Shown here: piece by piece, positions 14,352 to 24,934 of the stretch
Layout of the letters: every line of letters starts with the position of its first letter
How positions within the stretch are numbered: position 1 is the first letter of the stretch
Origin: Hymenobacter piscis
Lineage (GTDB): Bacteria > Bacteroidota > Bacteroidia > Cytophagales > Hymenobacteraceae
DNA length: 64,000 nt
Assembly (NCBI RefSeq): GCF_018760735.1
Contig: NZ_JAHHZN010000008.1
Coordinates: 1-64,000 of the forward strand
Direction: 5' to 3'
Notes under the pieces: model-generated
The model's database searches: none
The model's input: the letters and a program-made list of their open reading frames with translations, nothing else
Told to the model about the DNA's origin: nothing
Made by a program: the position numbers and the translations under genes

Positions 14352-16922
14352 TCACCCCTTATTATCAAACACCGGCTCAATGCGCCCTTCGGCCCCTACC
14401 TGCAGGGCGGCTTCGTAGCGGTTGCCGGTTTTGCTGGAGAGGAAGCCGCGGATGACGCCGGTTTTACCTTTGCGCAGGAGCAGGTTCATCTGGGTGTCGG
14501 TGAGGGTTTTGCCGCCCCAGGTGAAGGGCACGCGGAACTGGCAGTCCTCACGGAAGCGGGAGCAGCCCCAGGCGCTGTTGCCGCGCAGCATCTGGCCCAG
14601 GCGGCACACCGGGCAGGGTATCTGGCCGGGGTCCTGGGCGGTGGTGGGCTTGCTTTCGGCGGCGCGCACCAGCTCCAGGGTGCGGGCGGACGTGAGCCGG
14701 ATGGCGGCATCGAACTTGTGGCCATCGTCGTCCAGAAAGCCCTTCATCACCTGGGTGCGCCCTTTTTTGATTAGGTCGGCGGCCTGTTTATCGGTAATTT
14801 TCTTGCCCTCGAACTCGGTGGGCAGCCGGAACTGGCAGCCTTCCTTCCAGCGCGAGCAGCCAAACGCCGCCTTGCCCCGCAACACGTGCCCGGAGCTGCA
14901 AACCGGACAGGGGCCCAGCCCTTCTTTGGTTGCTGGTTGTTGGTTGTTAGTTGTTGGGCGAGCGGGCGCGGCCTTGCCCGCCGTGGCTCCCTTTCCCGCA
15001 AGAGCCACGGAACCCGCTGGCGGCGCCACCGTGCTAATCGCCCTACCGGAGCCGTCCTGCTTCACTTCCTGCACCATTTCGCGTACCAGCTGCTTGAGCT
15101 CGCCCAGAAACTGGTCCTGGTTCAGCTCGCCCCCCTCAATCTGGCGCAGCTTCTTCTCCCACTGGCCCGTGAGCTCCGCCGATTTGAGCGTGGGGTTGCG
15201 GATGAGGCCAATGAGCTCGATGCCGGTGGCCGTGGGCACGATTTTCTTCCGGTCCCGCACGATGTAGCCGCGCTTGAACAGGGTTTCGATGATGGCGGCG
15301 CGGGTGGAAGGGCGGCCGATGCCGTTTTCCTTCATGGCCTGGCGCAGCTCGTCGTCGTCGACGTTGCGGCCGGCGGTTTCCATGCCGCGCAGCAGCATGG
15401 CCTCGGTGTAGTCGCGCGGGGGCTGGGTCTGCTTGGCGTCGAGGCGGGGCTGGTGGGGACCCGATTCGTCCTTCACGAAGGCCGGCAGCACGGTGCCCAC
15501 CACGTCATCATCTTCTGGTTGTTGGTTGTTGGTTCTTGGTTGTTGGCCCGGCGCCTGCTGCTTCTCCGGGTCGCCGTACACTTCGCGCCAGCCGGGGCTC
15601 AGAATCTGCCGGCCCCGGACCCGGAACGTGAGGCCCGCCACGTCGGCCGTTACGGTCGTGTTCGACACTTCGCAGTCGGGGTAAAACGCGGCCAGGAAGC
15701 GGCGCACGATGATGTCGTAGACCCGTTGCTCGTGGCCGCCGAGGCCGTTTGCGCTGGCCCCGGTCGGGATGATGGCGTGGTGGTCGGTGACTTTGTTGTT
15801 GTTGAAGACCTTGGCGCTCTTGCGGATTTTGGGGGCTGCCAGCAGCGGGGCCGTGAGGGCCGCGTACCCGCCCAGGCCGCGCAGGATGCCGGCAATTTTG
15901 GGGTATTGGTCGTCGGGCAGAAACGTGGTATCCACGCGGGGGTAGCTCACCACCTTCTTCTCGTAGAGGCCCTGCACCGTCTTGAGCGTGTCCTCGGCCG
16001 AGAGGCCCAGCTGGTTGTTGCACTGCACCTGCAAAGAGGTCAGGTCGAACAGCGCGGGCGGGCTTTCCAGGGCTTTCTTGATGATGACGCTGGTGACGGT
16101 CAGCGGCTGGCCGGTCACGCGGGCCAGGGCGGCGTCGGCCTCCTCCTGGGTCACGAAGTAGCCGCGGGCCTTGAGGCGGGCCTTTTCGTCGGGCTCGTCG
16201 TCGTCCTTGCCCGGTTTCACCACCGCCACGTGGCTGAACAGGGTGCTGCGGTACTCGGCCCGCAGCACCCAGTAGGGCTCGGGCCGGAAGTTCTGGATTT
16301 CGTGGTAGCGGTCAACCAGCAGGGCCAGCGTGGGCGTCTGCACCCGCCCGATGCTGAGCACCTGGCGCTGACCGGGGGCGTACTTGAGCGTGAACAGGCG
16401 GGTGGCGTTCAAACCCAGCAGCCAGTCGCCCACGGCCCGGCTCTTGCCGGCCTGGTAGAGCGAGTCGAACTCCGAGCCCTCGCGCAGGTTCTGGAAGCCC
16501 TGGCGGATGGCTTCCTCGGTGAGGGAGGAAATCCAGAGGCGCTTGGTGGGCTTGCGGTATTTGGCCTCCAGCAGCACCCAGCGCTGAATCACCTCCCCTT
16601 CCTGGCCGGCGTCGCCGCAGTTCACTACCTCGTCGGCGGTAGCCAGCAGGTTTTTGATGACGGTGAACTGGCGCACCACGCCGTCGTCGCGGCGCATGAG
16701 CTTGATGCCGAACTGCTCGGGCAGCATGGGCAAATCGTGGATGCTCCAGCGCTTCCACTCGGGGCGGTAGTCCTCGGGCTCGCGCAGCTGGCAGAAGTGG
16801 CCGAACGTCCAGGTCACCTGGTAGCCATTGCCCTCGTAGTAGCCGTCCAGGCGGCGGTCGGCCCCGAGAACCTGGGCAATTTCACGGGCTACGCTGGGCT
16901 TTTCGGCAATGCAAACAATCAC
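14352..16922 (-). CDS. topB: DNA topoisomerase III (type IA)
   Basis: 856 aa. Relaxes and decatenates DNA by single-strand passage. TOPRIM domain at the N-terminus with Glu7 (CIAEKPS) and DAGQEGE at 104-110; catalytic Tyr327 in VVSYPRVDT; DHHAIIPTG and GIGRPSTRA motifs follow. The C-terminus has two repeats of a zinc-ribbon-like domain (CPVC...GCSRWKEGCQF and CPVC...GCSRFREDCQF). The start codon is GTG at 16922, the only one that keeps the conserved MIVCIAEKPS; it lies at the edge of an ACGGATTACGCTGATTT repeat. Two low-complexity linkers, RTNNQQP near residue 460 and PTTNNQQP near 657, are encoded by copies of intergenic palindrome D sequence. Larger than typical TopB (about 650-700 aa) because of the double C-terminal domain. 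Confidence 0.95.
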   Translation of the reverse strand: MIVCIAEKPSVAREIAQVLGADRRLDGYYEGNGYQVTWTFGHFCQLREPEDYRPEWKRWSIHDLPMLPEQFGIKLMRRDDGVVRQFTVIKNLLATADEVVNCGDAGQEGEVIQRWVLLEAKYRKPTKRLWISSLTEEAIRQGFQNLREGSEFDSLYQAGKSRAVGDWLLGLNATRLFTLKYAPGQRQVLSIGRVQTPTLALLVDRYHEIQNFRPEPYWVLRAEYRSTLFSHVAVVKPGKDDDEPDEKARLKARGYFVTQEEADAALARVTGQPLTVTSVIIKKALESPPALFDLTSLQVQCNNQLGLSAEDTLKTVQGLYEKKVVSYPRVDTTFLPDDQYPKIAGILRGLGGYAALTAPLLAAPKIRKSAKVFNNNKVTDHHAIIPTGASANGLGGHEQRVYDIIVRRFLAAFYPDCEVSNTTVTADVAGLTFRVRGRQILSPGWREVYGDPEKQQAPGQQPRTNNQQPEDDDVVGTVLPAFVKDESGPHQPRLDAKQTQPPRDYTEAMLLRGMETAGRNVDDDELRQAMKENGIGRPSTRAAIIETLFKRGYIVRDRKKIVPTATGIELIGLIRNPTLKSAELTGQWEKKLRQIEGGELNQDQFLGELKQLVREMVQEVKQDGSGRAISTVAPPAGSVALAGKGATAGKAAPARPTTNNQQPATKEGLGPCPVCSSGHVLRGKAAFGCSRWKEGCQFRLPTEFEGKKITDKQAADLIKKGRTQVMKGFLDDDGHKFDAAIRLTSARTLELVRAAESKPTTAQDPGQIPCPVCRLGQMLRGNSAWGCSRFREDCQFRVPFTWGGKTLTDTQMNLLLRKGKTGVIRGFLSSKTGNRYEAALQVGAEGRIEPVFDNKG
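14926..14958. repeat. In-frame D-family repeat inside topB (copy 1)
   Basis: TTGGTTGCTGGTTGTTGGTT and further TTGTTAGTTGTTGG on the plus strand, coding PTTNNQQPAT on the topB strand. It lies in the linker before the first zinc-ribbon-like domain. Confidence 0.85.
15515..15546. repeat. In-frame D-family repeat inside topB (copy 2)
   Basis: CTGGTTGTTGGTTGTTGGTT followed by CTTGGTTGTTGG on the plus strand, coding QQPRTNNQQPED on the topB strand, at a surface linker between conserved catalytic motifs. Confidence 0.85.
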
Positions 16923-16962
16923 GGATTACGCTGATTTGGGTCGCTGATTTCGCTGATTCGGG
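16921..16962. repeat. Short tandem repeat GCTGATTT at the topB start
   Basis: ACGGATTACGCTGATTTGGG, then TCGCTGATTTCGCTGATTCG: three near-copies of (T)CGCTGATT directly at the GTG start of topB. It resembles the short satellite-like motifs found in other gaps of this window. Confidence 0.6.
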
Positions 16963-17092
16963 GGGCAGCGGGGAATCAACAAAGATAGGCCGGGAAAAGG
17001 TCGCGGGCCCGGTGGGAGCCCCCGCCTTCCGGGGCGTTTCCACCGGGCCCGCAACCTTTTCCCGGTCCTTCCGGCGTAGGTTGCGCTGTAGT

Positions 17093-18091
17093 TTACGGCC
17101 CCTGGTCTGGTTTGACCGGGCTTCCGGCCGGGGCGGGGCGGGGCATTTCGTACTCGCCCACGCGGCCGAAGTTGCGCTCGTGCCGGATGCCGGCGTCTTC
17201 GCCGTAGGGGTGGCCGCCGAAGCCGTGGCGCATCATGGCAATGGCCTTGGCCCAGGTGGGGTTCTGGTCGCGGGAAGTAAAGAGCTGCATCACCGACTGC
17301 GCAATAACCGGAATGGGCACTTCCATGCGCAGGGCGTCGGCAACCAGCCAGTTCACCTCGCCGGTGTCCTCGATGTAGCTGGGCACGTTGAAACTTTGGT
17401 CCTGCTCGTCGTACATCTTTTTCATCAACTCCACCAGCCAGGAGCGCACCACCGAGCCGTTGTTCCAGAGGCCCAGGATGGCACTGATATCGAGCTCGTC
17501 CCGGAAATGGGTGAGCATGCCCATGCCCTCGCCAATGGCCTGGAGCATGCCGAACTCGATGCCGTTGTGCACCAGCTTCACGTAGTGGCCCGAGCCGGCC
17601 GGGCCGGTGTGCAGGAAGCCGTTGGGCACGGCCGTTTCCACGAAGAAGTCCCGGAGCTGGCTGACGGCCGCCGCCTCGCCGCCCACCATGTAGCAGGCCC
17701 CCGTGCGCGCGCCGCCCGGGCCGCCGCTGGTGCCGCAGTCGATAAAGTAAATGCCCTGCGTTTTCAGGCGCTCGGCCCGGCGGATGGAGTCGCCCCAGTA
17801 GGAGTTGCCGCCATCCACGATGATGTCGCCGGCCTCGAAATGGGGCAGCAGCTGGTCGATGAGGCCGTCTACGGCGGCGCCGGCCGGGATATAGAGGAAC
17901 ACCTTGCGCGGGCGTTCCAGCCCTTTAGCCAGCTCGGCAATGGTGGTGACCACGTGCAGGTTGTCGGTTTCCAGATCCGGGCGCGGGCGAATATCCATGC
18001 CGACCACGGAGTAGCCTTTTTCAGCGGCCTGCTGGGCCAGGCCGGCGCCCATTTTGCCTAAGCCAATGACGCCAATTTGCGTTTTGTTCAT
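17093..18091 (-). CDS. gnd: 6-phosphogluconate dehydrogenase, decarboxylating (short, GntZ/YqeC type)
   Basis: 332 aa. Oxidises 6-phosphogluconate to ribulose 5-phosphate and CO2. Rossmann motif GLGKMG at 10-15, substrate loop DGGNSYWGDS near 93-102, and the catalytic segment GPAGSGHYVKLVHNGIEFG (Lys in HYVK) around residues 163-181. At about 330 residues this is the short NAD-preferring form rather than the 470-residue enzyme. A partner for a glucose to gluconate route: the glucose-dehydrogenase-like SDR and a glucosidase lie upstream in the same direction. Confidence 0.92.
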   Translation of the reverse strand: MNKTQIGVIGLGKMGAGLAQQAAEKGYSVVGMDIRPRPDLETDNLHVVTTIAELAKGLERPRKVFLYIPAGAAVDGLIDQLLPHFEAGDIIVDGGNSYWGDSIRRAERLKTQGIYFIDCGTSGGPGGARTGACYMVGGEAAAVSQLRDFFVETAVPNGFLHTGPAGSGHYVKLVHNGIEFGMLQAIGEGMGMLTHFRDELDISAILGLWNNGSVVRSWLVELMKKMYDEQDQSFNVPSYIEDTGEVNWLVADALRMEVPIPVIAQSVMQLFTSRDQNPTWAKAIAMMRHGFGGHPYGEDAGIRHERNFGRVGEYEMPRPAPAGSPVKPDQGP

Positions 18092-18103
18092 CTGTGTATG
18101 AGG

Positions 18104-18240
18104 GAAGGAGTGAAAGGGTGACCCGGTGAATGAGCAACCCAGTGCGTACAGGAAGTTTCATTGTTGCGGCGCGGGAGTGCCCCGCAGCAGCGGACTGCCA
18201 GGTGCCGAGTCACTCATTCACCGAGTCACTCATTCACTTC
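18104..18240. repeat. Satellite-like arms GTGAATGAG / CTCATTCAC around a gap (family E)
   Basis: Between gnd and the cyclase gene: GAGTGAAAGGGTGACCCGGT and GAATGAG on the left (18109-18135), GAGTCACTCATTCACCGAGT and CACTCATTCAC on the right (18207-18238). The inverted pairing is imperfect, the motif composition is the same as at 23451-23651 and 30724-30978. Confidence 0.6.
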
Positions 18241-18244
18241 TGCC

Positions 18245-18859
18245 CTACCGCCGACGGGCAATGACGCGGGCCGGGGCTCCGTCGGCGCCGGCAATCTTGA
18301 GGGGCAGACAGATCAGCTCGTACTCACCCGGCTCGGCGTGCTGCAGGGCCAGGCCCTCGATGACGCTGATACCGGCTTCAAGCAGAATGTGGTGGGTATC
18401 GGCGGGGCCCACGGAAAGGTAATCCACCCCCACGCAGACTACGCCCTGGTCGCGGAGCCAGGTGGCGGCATCGGCGCGCACCCGCACGAAATCGGGGTCG
18501 AAGGGCGCGGTGGCCCACTGGCGGCGGGAGTTGCGGGTTTTGAACAGCACCCGGCTGCCTTTGCCCAGCTTCAGGTGCTCGATTTCAGCCTTCGTGATGA
18601 ACTGCGGGTCCTCAATTTCGACCACCAGCGCCGGGCCCATGAGCGTGTGCAGGTCCAGAGTGGTGGCGTCGCCGCCGTCGGCCAGGAAGTGCAGGGGCGC
18701 ATCGACGTGGGTGCCCGTGTGCACGCTCAGGCTCATTTCCGTCACGTTGGCCGCGTCGCCGGCGGCCAGGCTGAGCGTTTTTTTGATGTGGACCGGGGCG
18801 TTATCGGGCCAGTAGGCCATGCCGTCGGAAATCGTCGTCGTGAAATCGAGCCAGTTCAT
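18245..18859 (-). CDS. Cyclase family protein (kynurenine-formamidase-like metal hydrolase)
   Basis: 204 aa. The family signature HTGTHVDAPLHF is complete (residues 47-58, His47, His51 and Asp53 as metal ligands), and the late region YLSVGPADTHHILLEAG fits the cyclase fold. These enzymes hydrolyse amides or lactone-like substrates; true KynB cannot be claimed because no tryptophan-degradation genes are nearby. In this operon, between gnd and a glucosidase, a lactonase-like step on gluconolactone is conceivable but purely inferred. The ATG at 18859 is immediately preceded by five tandem TTGTTGG units. Confidence 0.85.
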   Translation of the reverse strand: MNWLDFTTTISDGMAYWPDNAPVHIKKTLSLAAGDAANVTEMSLSVHTGTHVDAPLHFLADGGDATTLDLHTLMGPALVVEIEDPQFITKAEIEHLKLGKGSRVLFKTRNSRRQWATAPFDPDFVRVRADAATWLRDQGVVCVGVDYLSVGPADTHHILLEAGISVIEGLALQHAEPGEYELICLPLKIAGADGAPARVIARRR

Positions 18860-18860
18860 G

Positions 18861-18900
18861 CGTTGGTTGTTGGTTGTTGGTTGTTGGTTGTTGGTTGTTA
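18861..18900. repeat. Heptamer array TTGTTGG, 5 copies (family D)
   Basis: CGTTGGTTGTTGGTTGTTGG continues to 18900 with the same period of 7. It sits one base upstream of the cyclase start codon, so it occupies the 5' leader. Confidence 0.95.
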
Positions 18901-18909
18901 AGGAAAAGG

Positions 18910-19016
18910 AACGTCATTCCGGGCCAAGGCGCGGCCGAGGAATCCCGCGTGCTGCTGTTGTGCTGGTAACTCAACGTCAGCACGCGAGATGCCTCGGCTG
19001 CGCTCGGAATGACGTT
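18910..19016. repeat. Palindrome A, imperfect copy
   Basis: Left arm 18910-18954 (AACGTCATTCCGGGCC...), right arm 18975-19016 (CGTCAGCACGCGAGATGCCT ... GAATGACGTT). Same family as 10937-11034 but with several mismatches. Gap between the GH63-like gene (stop 19078) and the cyclase gene. Confidence 0.88.
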
Positions 19017-19035
19017 CTGTTGAGGTTGTACTTAT

Positions 19036-19077
19036 TGGCAACTGACAACCAATCACTCCTCACCAGCAACCAGCAGG
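19036..19077. repeat. Half copy of palindrome D next to the glycosidase stop
   Basis: GGCAACTGACAACCAATCAC then CCAGCAACCAGCAGG, ending one base before the minus-strand stop codon at 19078-19080. Only the right-hand orientation is present. Confidence 0.7.
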
Positions 19078-21728
<2,651 letters not shown>

Positions 21729-21729
<1 letters not shown>

Positions 21730-21980
21730 TGGTTGGGGTCTTGGGGACTGGGGGTCTTGGATGAGGTTCTGATTTGTTCAACGTCGCGCCCCCGCCCCCT
21801 ATCTATAAAGAAGTGGGTCGCCGGACAGGAATTCGGCGTCAAAGAGGTAGCACACGTTAACTCCGGGGCCAAGAGGTTAGGGGCTGGGGGGCTGGGATAA
21901 TTGAGCAGGCATAACACCAGGCTATGAATCAAGCCCGAACGTCATCCCAGACCCTAAGCCCCCAAGACCCTACTCAACCA
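21729..21980. repeat. Palindromic gap with GGGTCTTGGG arms (family G)
   Basis: Left arm 21729-21764 (TTGGTTGGGGTCTTGGGGAC, then TGGGGGTCTTGGATGA) and right arm 21942-21980 (CATCCCAGACCCTAAGCCCC, then CAAGACCCTACTCAACCA) are inverted, imperfect copies about 180 bp apart. The left arm touches the start codon of the GH63-like gene and the right arm contains the stop codon of the SDR gene (21974-21976). No gene in between. Confidence 0.8.
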
Positions 21981-22792
21981 TTATCCGCAAAACCGGGATA
22001 CAGGGTCATGCCGCCATCGGCGAAGATGCTGGTGCCGGTGACGTAGTCGGCTTCATCAGAGGCGAGCCAGACAGCTACTTTACCGATGTCGGCGGGCTGG
22101 CCGATGCGGCCGTAGGGAATGAGCGTGAGCAGGTCGCGCTCCTCCTCGGGCGTGTCGCGGGCGGTAAGGTTGATGGGCGTGGCAATGGCGCCGGGCGCGA
22201 TACTGTTGATGCGGATTTTATGGGGCGCCAGTTCCTGAGCCATACTTTTCATCAACAGCATAATGCCGCCCTTGCTGGTGGCGTAGTTCACGTGGCCGGC
22301 CCATGGAATGACTTCGTGCACCGAGCTCATGCAGATGATTTTGCCCAGGGCCGCCGAAATTTCGGGCTCGGGGCCGCGGCGCAGAAACTCGCGGGCCGCC
22401 TCGCGGGCGCACAGGAACTGGCCGGTCAGGTTCACGTCCATCACCTTCTGCCACTGCTCCAGGGTCATATCCACGAACTTGGCATCGACCTGAATGCCGG
22501 AGTTGTTGACCAGAATGTGCAGGGTGCCGAACTGCTCCCGGATGTGGTCGAACATGCGCAGCACGTCCGCCTCCTTGCTCACATCGGCCTTGAAATCAAT
22601 GGCCTTACCGCCGGCTTCCGTAATTTCCTTCACCACGGAAGCCGCCTCGTCGGCGCTATGGGCGTAGTTTACGATGACGGTAGCACCTTCGGCCGCCATG
22701 GCCCGGGCCACGCCCGCCCCAATGCCGGAGCTGCCGCCCGTGACGAGGGCAATTTGATTCTGGAGTCGGTGCGAAGATGCGGGAGTAGCCAT
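21974..22792 (-). CDS. SDR family oxidoreductase, glucose 1-dehydrogenase type
   Basis: 272 aa. Classical short-chain dehydrogenase: cofactor motif TGGSSGIGAG (19-28), NNSG (about 103), catalytic Ser (MSSVHEV), Tyr and Lys (YATSKGG) and the late IAPGAIATPIN segment. The sequence resembles glucose 1-dehydrogenases (NAD(P)-dependent glucose to gluconolactone), but close SDR paralogues act on other sugars and alcohols. Position directly upstream of the GH63-like gene supports glucose as the substrate. Confidence 0.85.
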   Translation of the reverse strand: MATPASSHRLQNQIALVTGGSSGIGAGVARAMAAEGATVIVNYAHSADEAASVVKEITEAGGKAIDFKADVSKEADVLRMFDHIREQFGTLHILVNNSGIQVDAKFVDMTLEQWQKVMDVNLTGQFLCAREAAREFLRRGPEPEISAALGKIICMSSVHEVIPWAGHVNYATSKGGIMLLMKSMAQELAPHKIRINSIAPGAIATPINLTARDTPEEERDLLTLIPYGRIGQPADIGKVAVWLASDEADYVTGTSIFADGGMTLYPGFADNG

Positions 22793-23027
22793 GCGGAAAG
22801 TGGTATAGGGTTCCCTTAGCTAGACTCCCCTTTTTGCGCTTTGGTTACATGAACTTTCAATGAAGCCCTGACTATCAACGAGTAAGCAAACAAAATAGCC
22901 CGAATTATTTCCTCTTCCCTTTCCGGCCTCCTGTTTCCTGCCCCGCATCCGACAGCCATTTTACCTTCGGCGCGCCACCAACTGCGGTGGGTTGCGTATG
23001 GGTCAGGACCATTGTTTTGTGAGCTGT

Positions 23028-23456
23028 ATGTGGATTGTTTTTTCGTTGCTGGCCGCCCTGTCGGCCGCCATTGTCGTGACGCTTTCTAAAGTAGGCGTCA
23101 AGAATATTGAATCGAGTCTGGCCTTCGCCATCCAATCGGTCCTGATTGTGAGCGTGGCCTGGGGCGTGGTGGCCTGGCAGGGTCATCTGGGCCAGGTTCA
23201 GCAGATCGACCGGCGCACCTGGCTGTTCCTCATTGCCGCCGGCGTTATCACCTGCCTTTCGTCGCTGTTCTCTTTCCAGGCCCTCAAGCTGGGTCAGGCC
23301 TCCCGCACCGCCTCCTTCGACAAAATTTCCCTGGTTTTCGCCATCGTGCTGGCCGTATTCTTTCTCAAGGAGAAAGTCACCTGGCAGCTGGTAGCCGGCG
23401 CCGTCCTGATGGCCGGCGGCGCCATTCTCATCGCCTTCTCAGGCGCGGAAGAGTGA
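23028..23456 (+). CDS. EamA-type half transporter (4 membrane helices)
   Basis: 142 aa from ATG 23028 (MWIVFSLLAALSAAIVVTLSKVG); an upstream in-frame start at 22992 adds 12 residues with Cys and charged residues and is less likely. Four or five hydrophobic segments form a single EamA/DMT repeat, so the protein must dimerise to make a pore, like small multidrug-resistance proteins. The motif ALKLGQASRTASFDKISLVFAIVLAVFFLKEKVTW is the EamA signature region. A TACCTTCG box near 22972 may be its -7 element. Substrate unknown. The last sense codon and stop (GAG TGA) are part of a 73-nt palindrome arm. Confidence 0.85.
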   Translation: MWIVFSLLAALSAAIVVTLSKVGVKNIESSLAFAIQSVLIVSVAWGVVAWQGHLGQVQQIDRRTWLFLIAAGVITCLSSLFSFQALKLGQASRTASFDKISLVFAIVLAVFFLKEKVTWQLVAGAVLMAGGAILIAFSGAEE

Positions 23457-23651
23457 CGTGGTGAATGCGTGAATGCGTGAATGAGTGAGTGAAGCGGAAC
23501 GTCATCCTGAGCGGAGCGAAGGACCCTATCAGGCCGAAACGATAATCGTTTTTACGACTCGTTTTTAACGTGATATGATCCTTCGCTCCGCTCAGGATGA
23601 CGTTCCGCTTCACTCATTCATTCACGCATTCACGCATTCACCACGTCACTC
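23451..23651. repeat. Giant palindrome joining two stop codons (families E and B nested)
   Basis: Arms 23451-23523 and 23579-23651 are 73-nt inverted copies with one mismatch; loop 55 nt. Both begin GAGTGACGTGGTGAATGCGT, so the terminal GAG codon and TGA stop of the EamA gene (plus) and of the oxidoreductase gene (minus) are mirror images. The outer part is the satellite GTGAATGCGTGAATGCGTGA; the inner part is the GTCATCCTGAGCGGAGCGAA hairpin. As RNA either strand would fold into a 73-bp stem, so it may act as a bidirectional terminator. Confidence 0.97.
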
Positions 23652-24593
23652 CACCGTGAGCACGATTTTGCCGTTGGCGTGGCCGGTTTCGCTGTAGCGG
23701 TGGGCGGCGGCGGTTTCCGATAAGGGGAAGGTTTTATCGATGATAATGCGCACGGTGCCGGCCTGCAGCCAGGCCGAAATCAGGGCCAGGTCGGTGCCGC
23801 GCTCCTTGGCCAGGAACACGTGGGCCGATTTAGTAGAGAAGGCCGCCGCCAGCTTGTCGGTGAGCACCGTAGCGGGGTCGGGGGTGGTGGTCACGTAGCG
23901 GCCGTTGCGGCGCAGAGCCTGCTGGCTGGCCACGAAGGTGCTCTTGCCCACGGCGTCGAAAATCACGTCGTACTGGCTCAGGTTCAGCACGTAGTCGTGC
24001 TCTTGGTGGTTGATGACGTGGTCGGCGCCCAGGCTGCGAACCAGGTCCATGTTTTCGGGGCCGCAGGTGCCCGTTACTTCGCCCGCGCCCAGGGCCTTGG
24101 CAATCTGGACGGCAAAAGAGCCCACGCCGCCCGAAGCGCCGTTAATCAGCACCCGGTCGCCGGAGAGCAGCTGACCGTGGTGGTGCAGGGCCTGCAGGGC
24201 CGTGAGGGCAGCCAGCGGCACGGCGCCCGCCTGTTCGAAGCTCAGGTTGTCGGGAATGAAGGCGGCCACGGGCTCGGCCAGCAGGGCATATTCGGCGTTG
24301 GCCCCGCCGGTGCCGTCGTTGGGCATGCCGTACACCCGGTCGCCCACCTTGAAGCGGGTGACGTTGCTGCCCACGGCGGCTACTTCGCCGGCCACGTCGC
24401 GGCCCGGAATTTTCGGAAACTTCTGGCCCGTCATGATTTTCAGGTCGCCCTGGCGCACTTTCCAGTCGATGGGATTTACGCTGCTGGCCCGCACGCGCAC
24501 CAGAATCTGGTGGGGCTTGGGGGTGGGGGTGGGCTGTTCGCCGTAGCGCAGTACATCGGCCGGGCCGTATTCTTCAAAATAAATGGCGTTCAT
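23646..24593 (-). CDS. NADP-dependent zinc-less alcohol dehydrogenase / quinone oxidoreductase
   Basis: 315 aa. Medium-chain reductase of the zeta-crystallin type: N-terminal GroES-like domain (MNAIYFEEYGPADVLRYGEQ) with PGRDVAGEVAAVGSNV, and a Rossmann domain with the nucleotide loop GASGGVGSFAVQIAKALGA (about 148-166). The cysteine ligands of zinc enzymes are absent. Reduces quinones or enones with NADPH; precise substrate unknown. Convergent with the EamA gene; the two stops share a palindrome. Confidence 0.88.
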   Translation of the reverse strand: MNAIYFEEYGPADVLRYGEQPTPTPKPHQILVRVRASSVNPIDWKVRQGDLKIMTGQKFPKIPGRDVAGEVAAVGSNVTRFKVGDRVYGMPNDGTGGANAEYALLAEPVAAFIPDNLSFEQAGAVPLAALTALQALHHHGQLLSGDRVLINGASGGVGSFAVQIAKALGAGEVTGTCGPENMDLVRSLGADHVINHQEHDYVLNLSQYDVIFDAVGKSTFVASQQALRRNGRYVTTTPDPATVLTDKLAAAFSTKSAHVFLAKERGTDLALISAWLQAGTVRIIIDKTFPLSETAAAHRYSETGHANGKIVLTVE

Positions 24594-24934
24594 CAGTTTA
24601 TTTGTTAGGGGAGAGTCAATGCTGATTCCTTACGCAAAGCACCGGGTCGGGCGTTGTAAAAAAGCTTCACTTCTCCTCTTCCAGCACAAAAAAAACCGCC
24701 ATTCTCAAAGAGAATGACGGTTTTACACATCGATAGCGCACTCCCCTCAGACTACGCCCGATGATATTCCATATCGGTTTGGGCCGCGAGCCGGAACTGC
24801 GGCAGCCGGCGACTTACAACGGAAGGGCGGCACCGGCAGACAGCCGCTGGACCATTCTGACAGCAATGGTACGCCGGCCGGGTTAAGCTCCCATTAAAAG
24901 GAAGTGAAAAGGTCATTAAAATTCCGGGGCCGGC
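24594..24934. other. Intergenic stretch with one terminator
   Basis: 340 bp between the oxidoreductase start and the histidine kinase stop. Apart from the terminator at 24691-24726 I see no gene, repeat or promoter. The gap would hold the promoter of the oxidoreductase gene (minus), but no TAnnTTTG stands out. Confidence 0.4.
24691..24726. terminator. Rho-independent terminator for the histidine kinase operon side or bidirectional
   Basis: AAAAACCGCCATTCTC-AAAG-GAGAATGACGGTTTTA: an 11-12 bp stem with A-run on one side and T-run on the other, so it can work in both directions. About 210 bp beyond nothing on the plus strand and 130 bp after the start of the oxidoreductase, so its natural partner is unclear. 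Confidence 0.7.

Noticed and set aside
14886..16934. Long plus-strand frame of 682 aa opposite topB
   Set aside because: Mirror frame of a real, strongly conserved gene; His/Gly/Val-rich shadow typical in GC-rich DNA.
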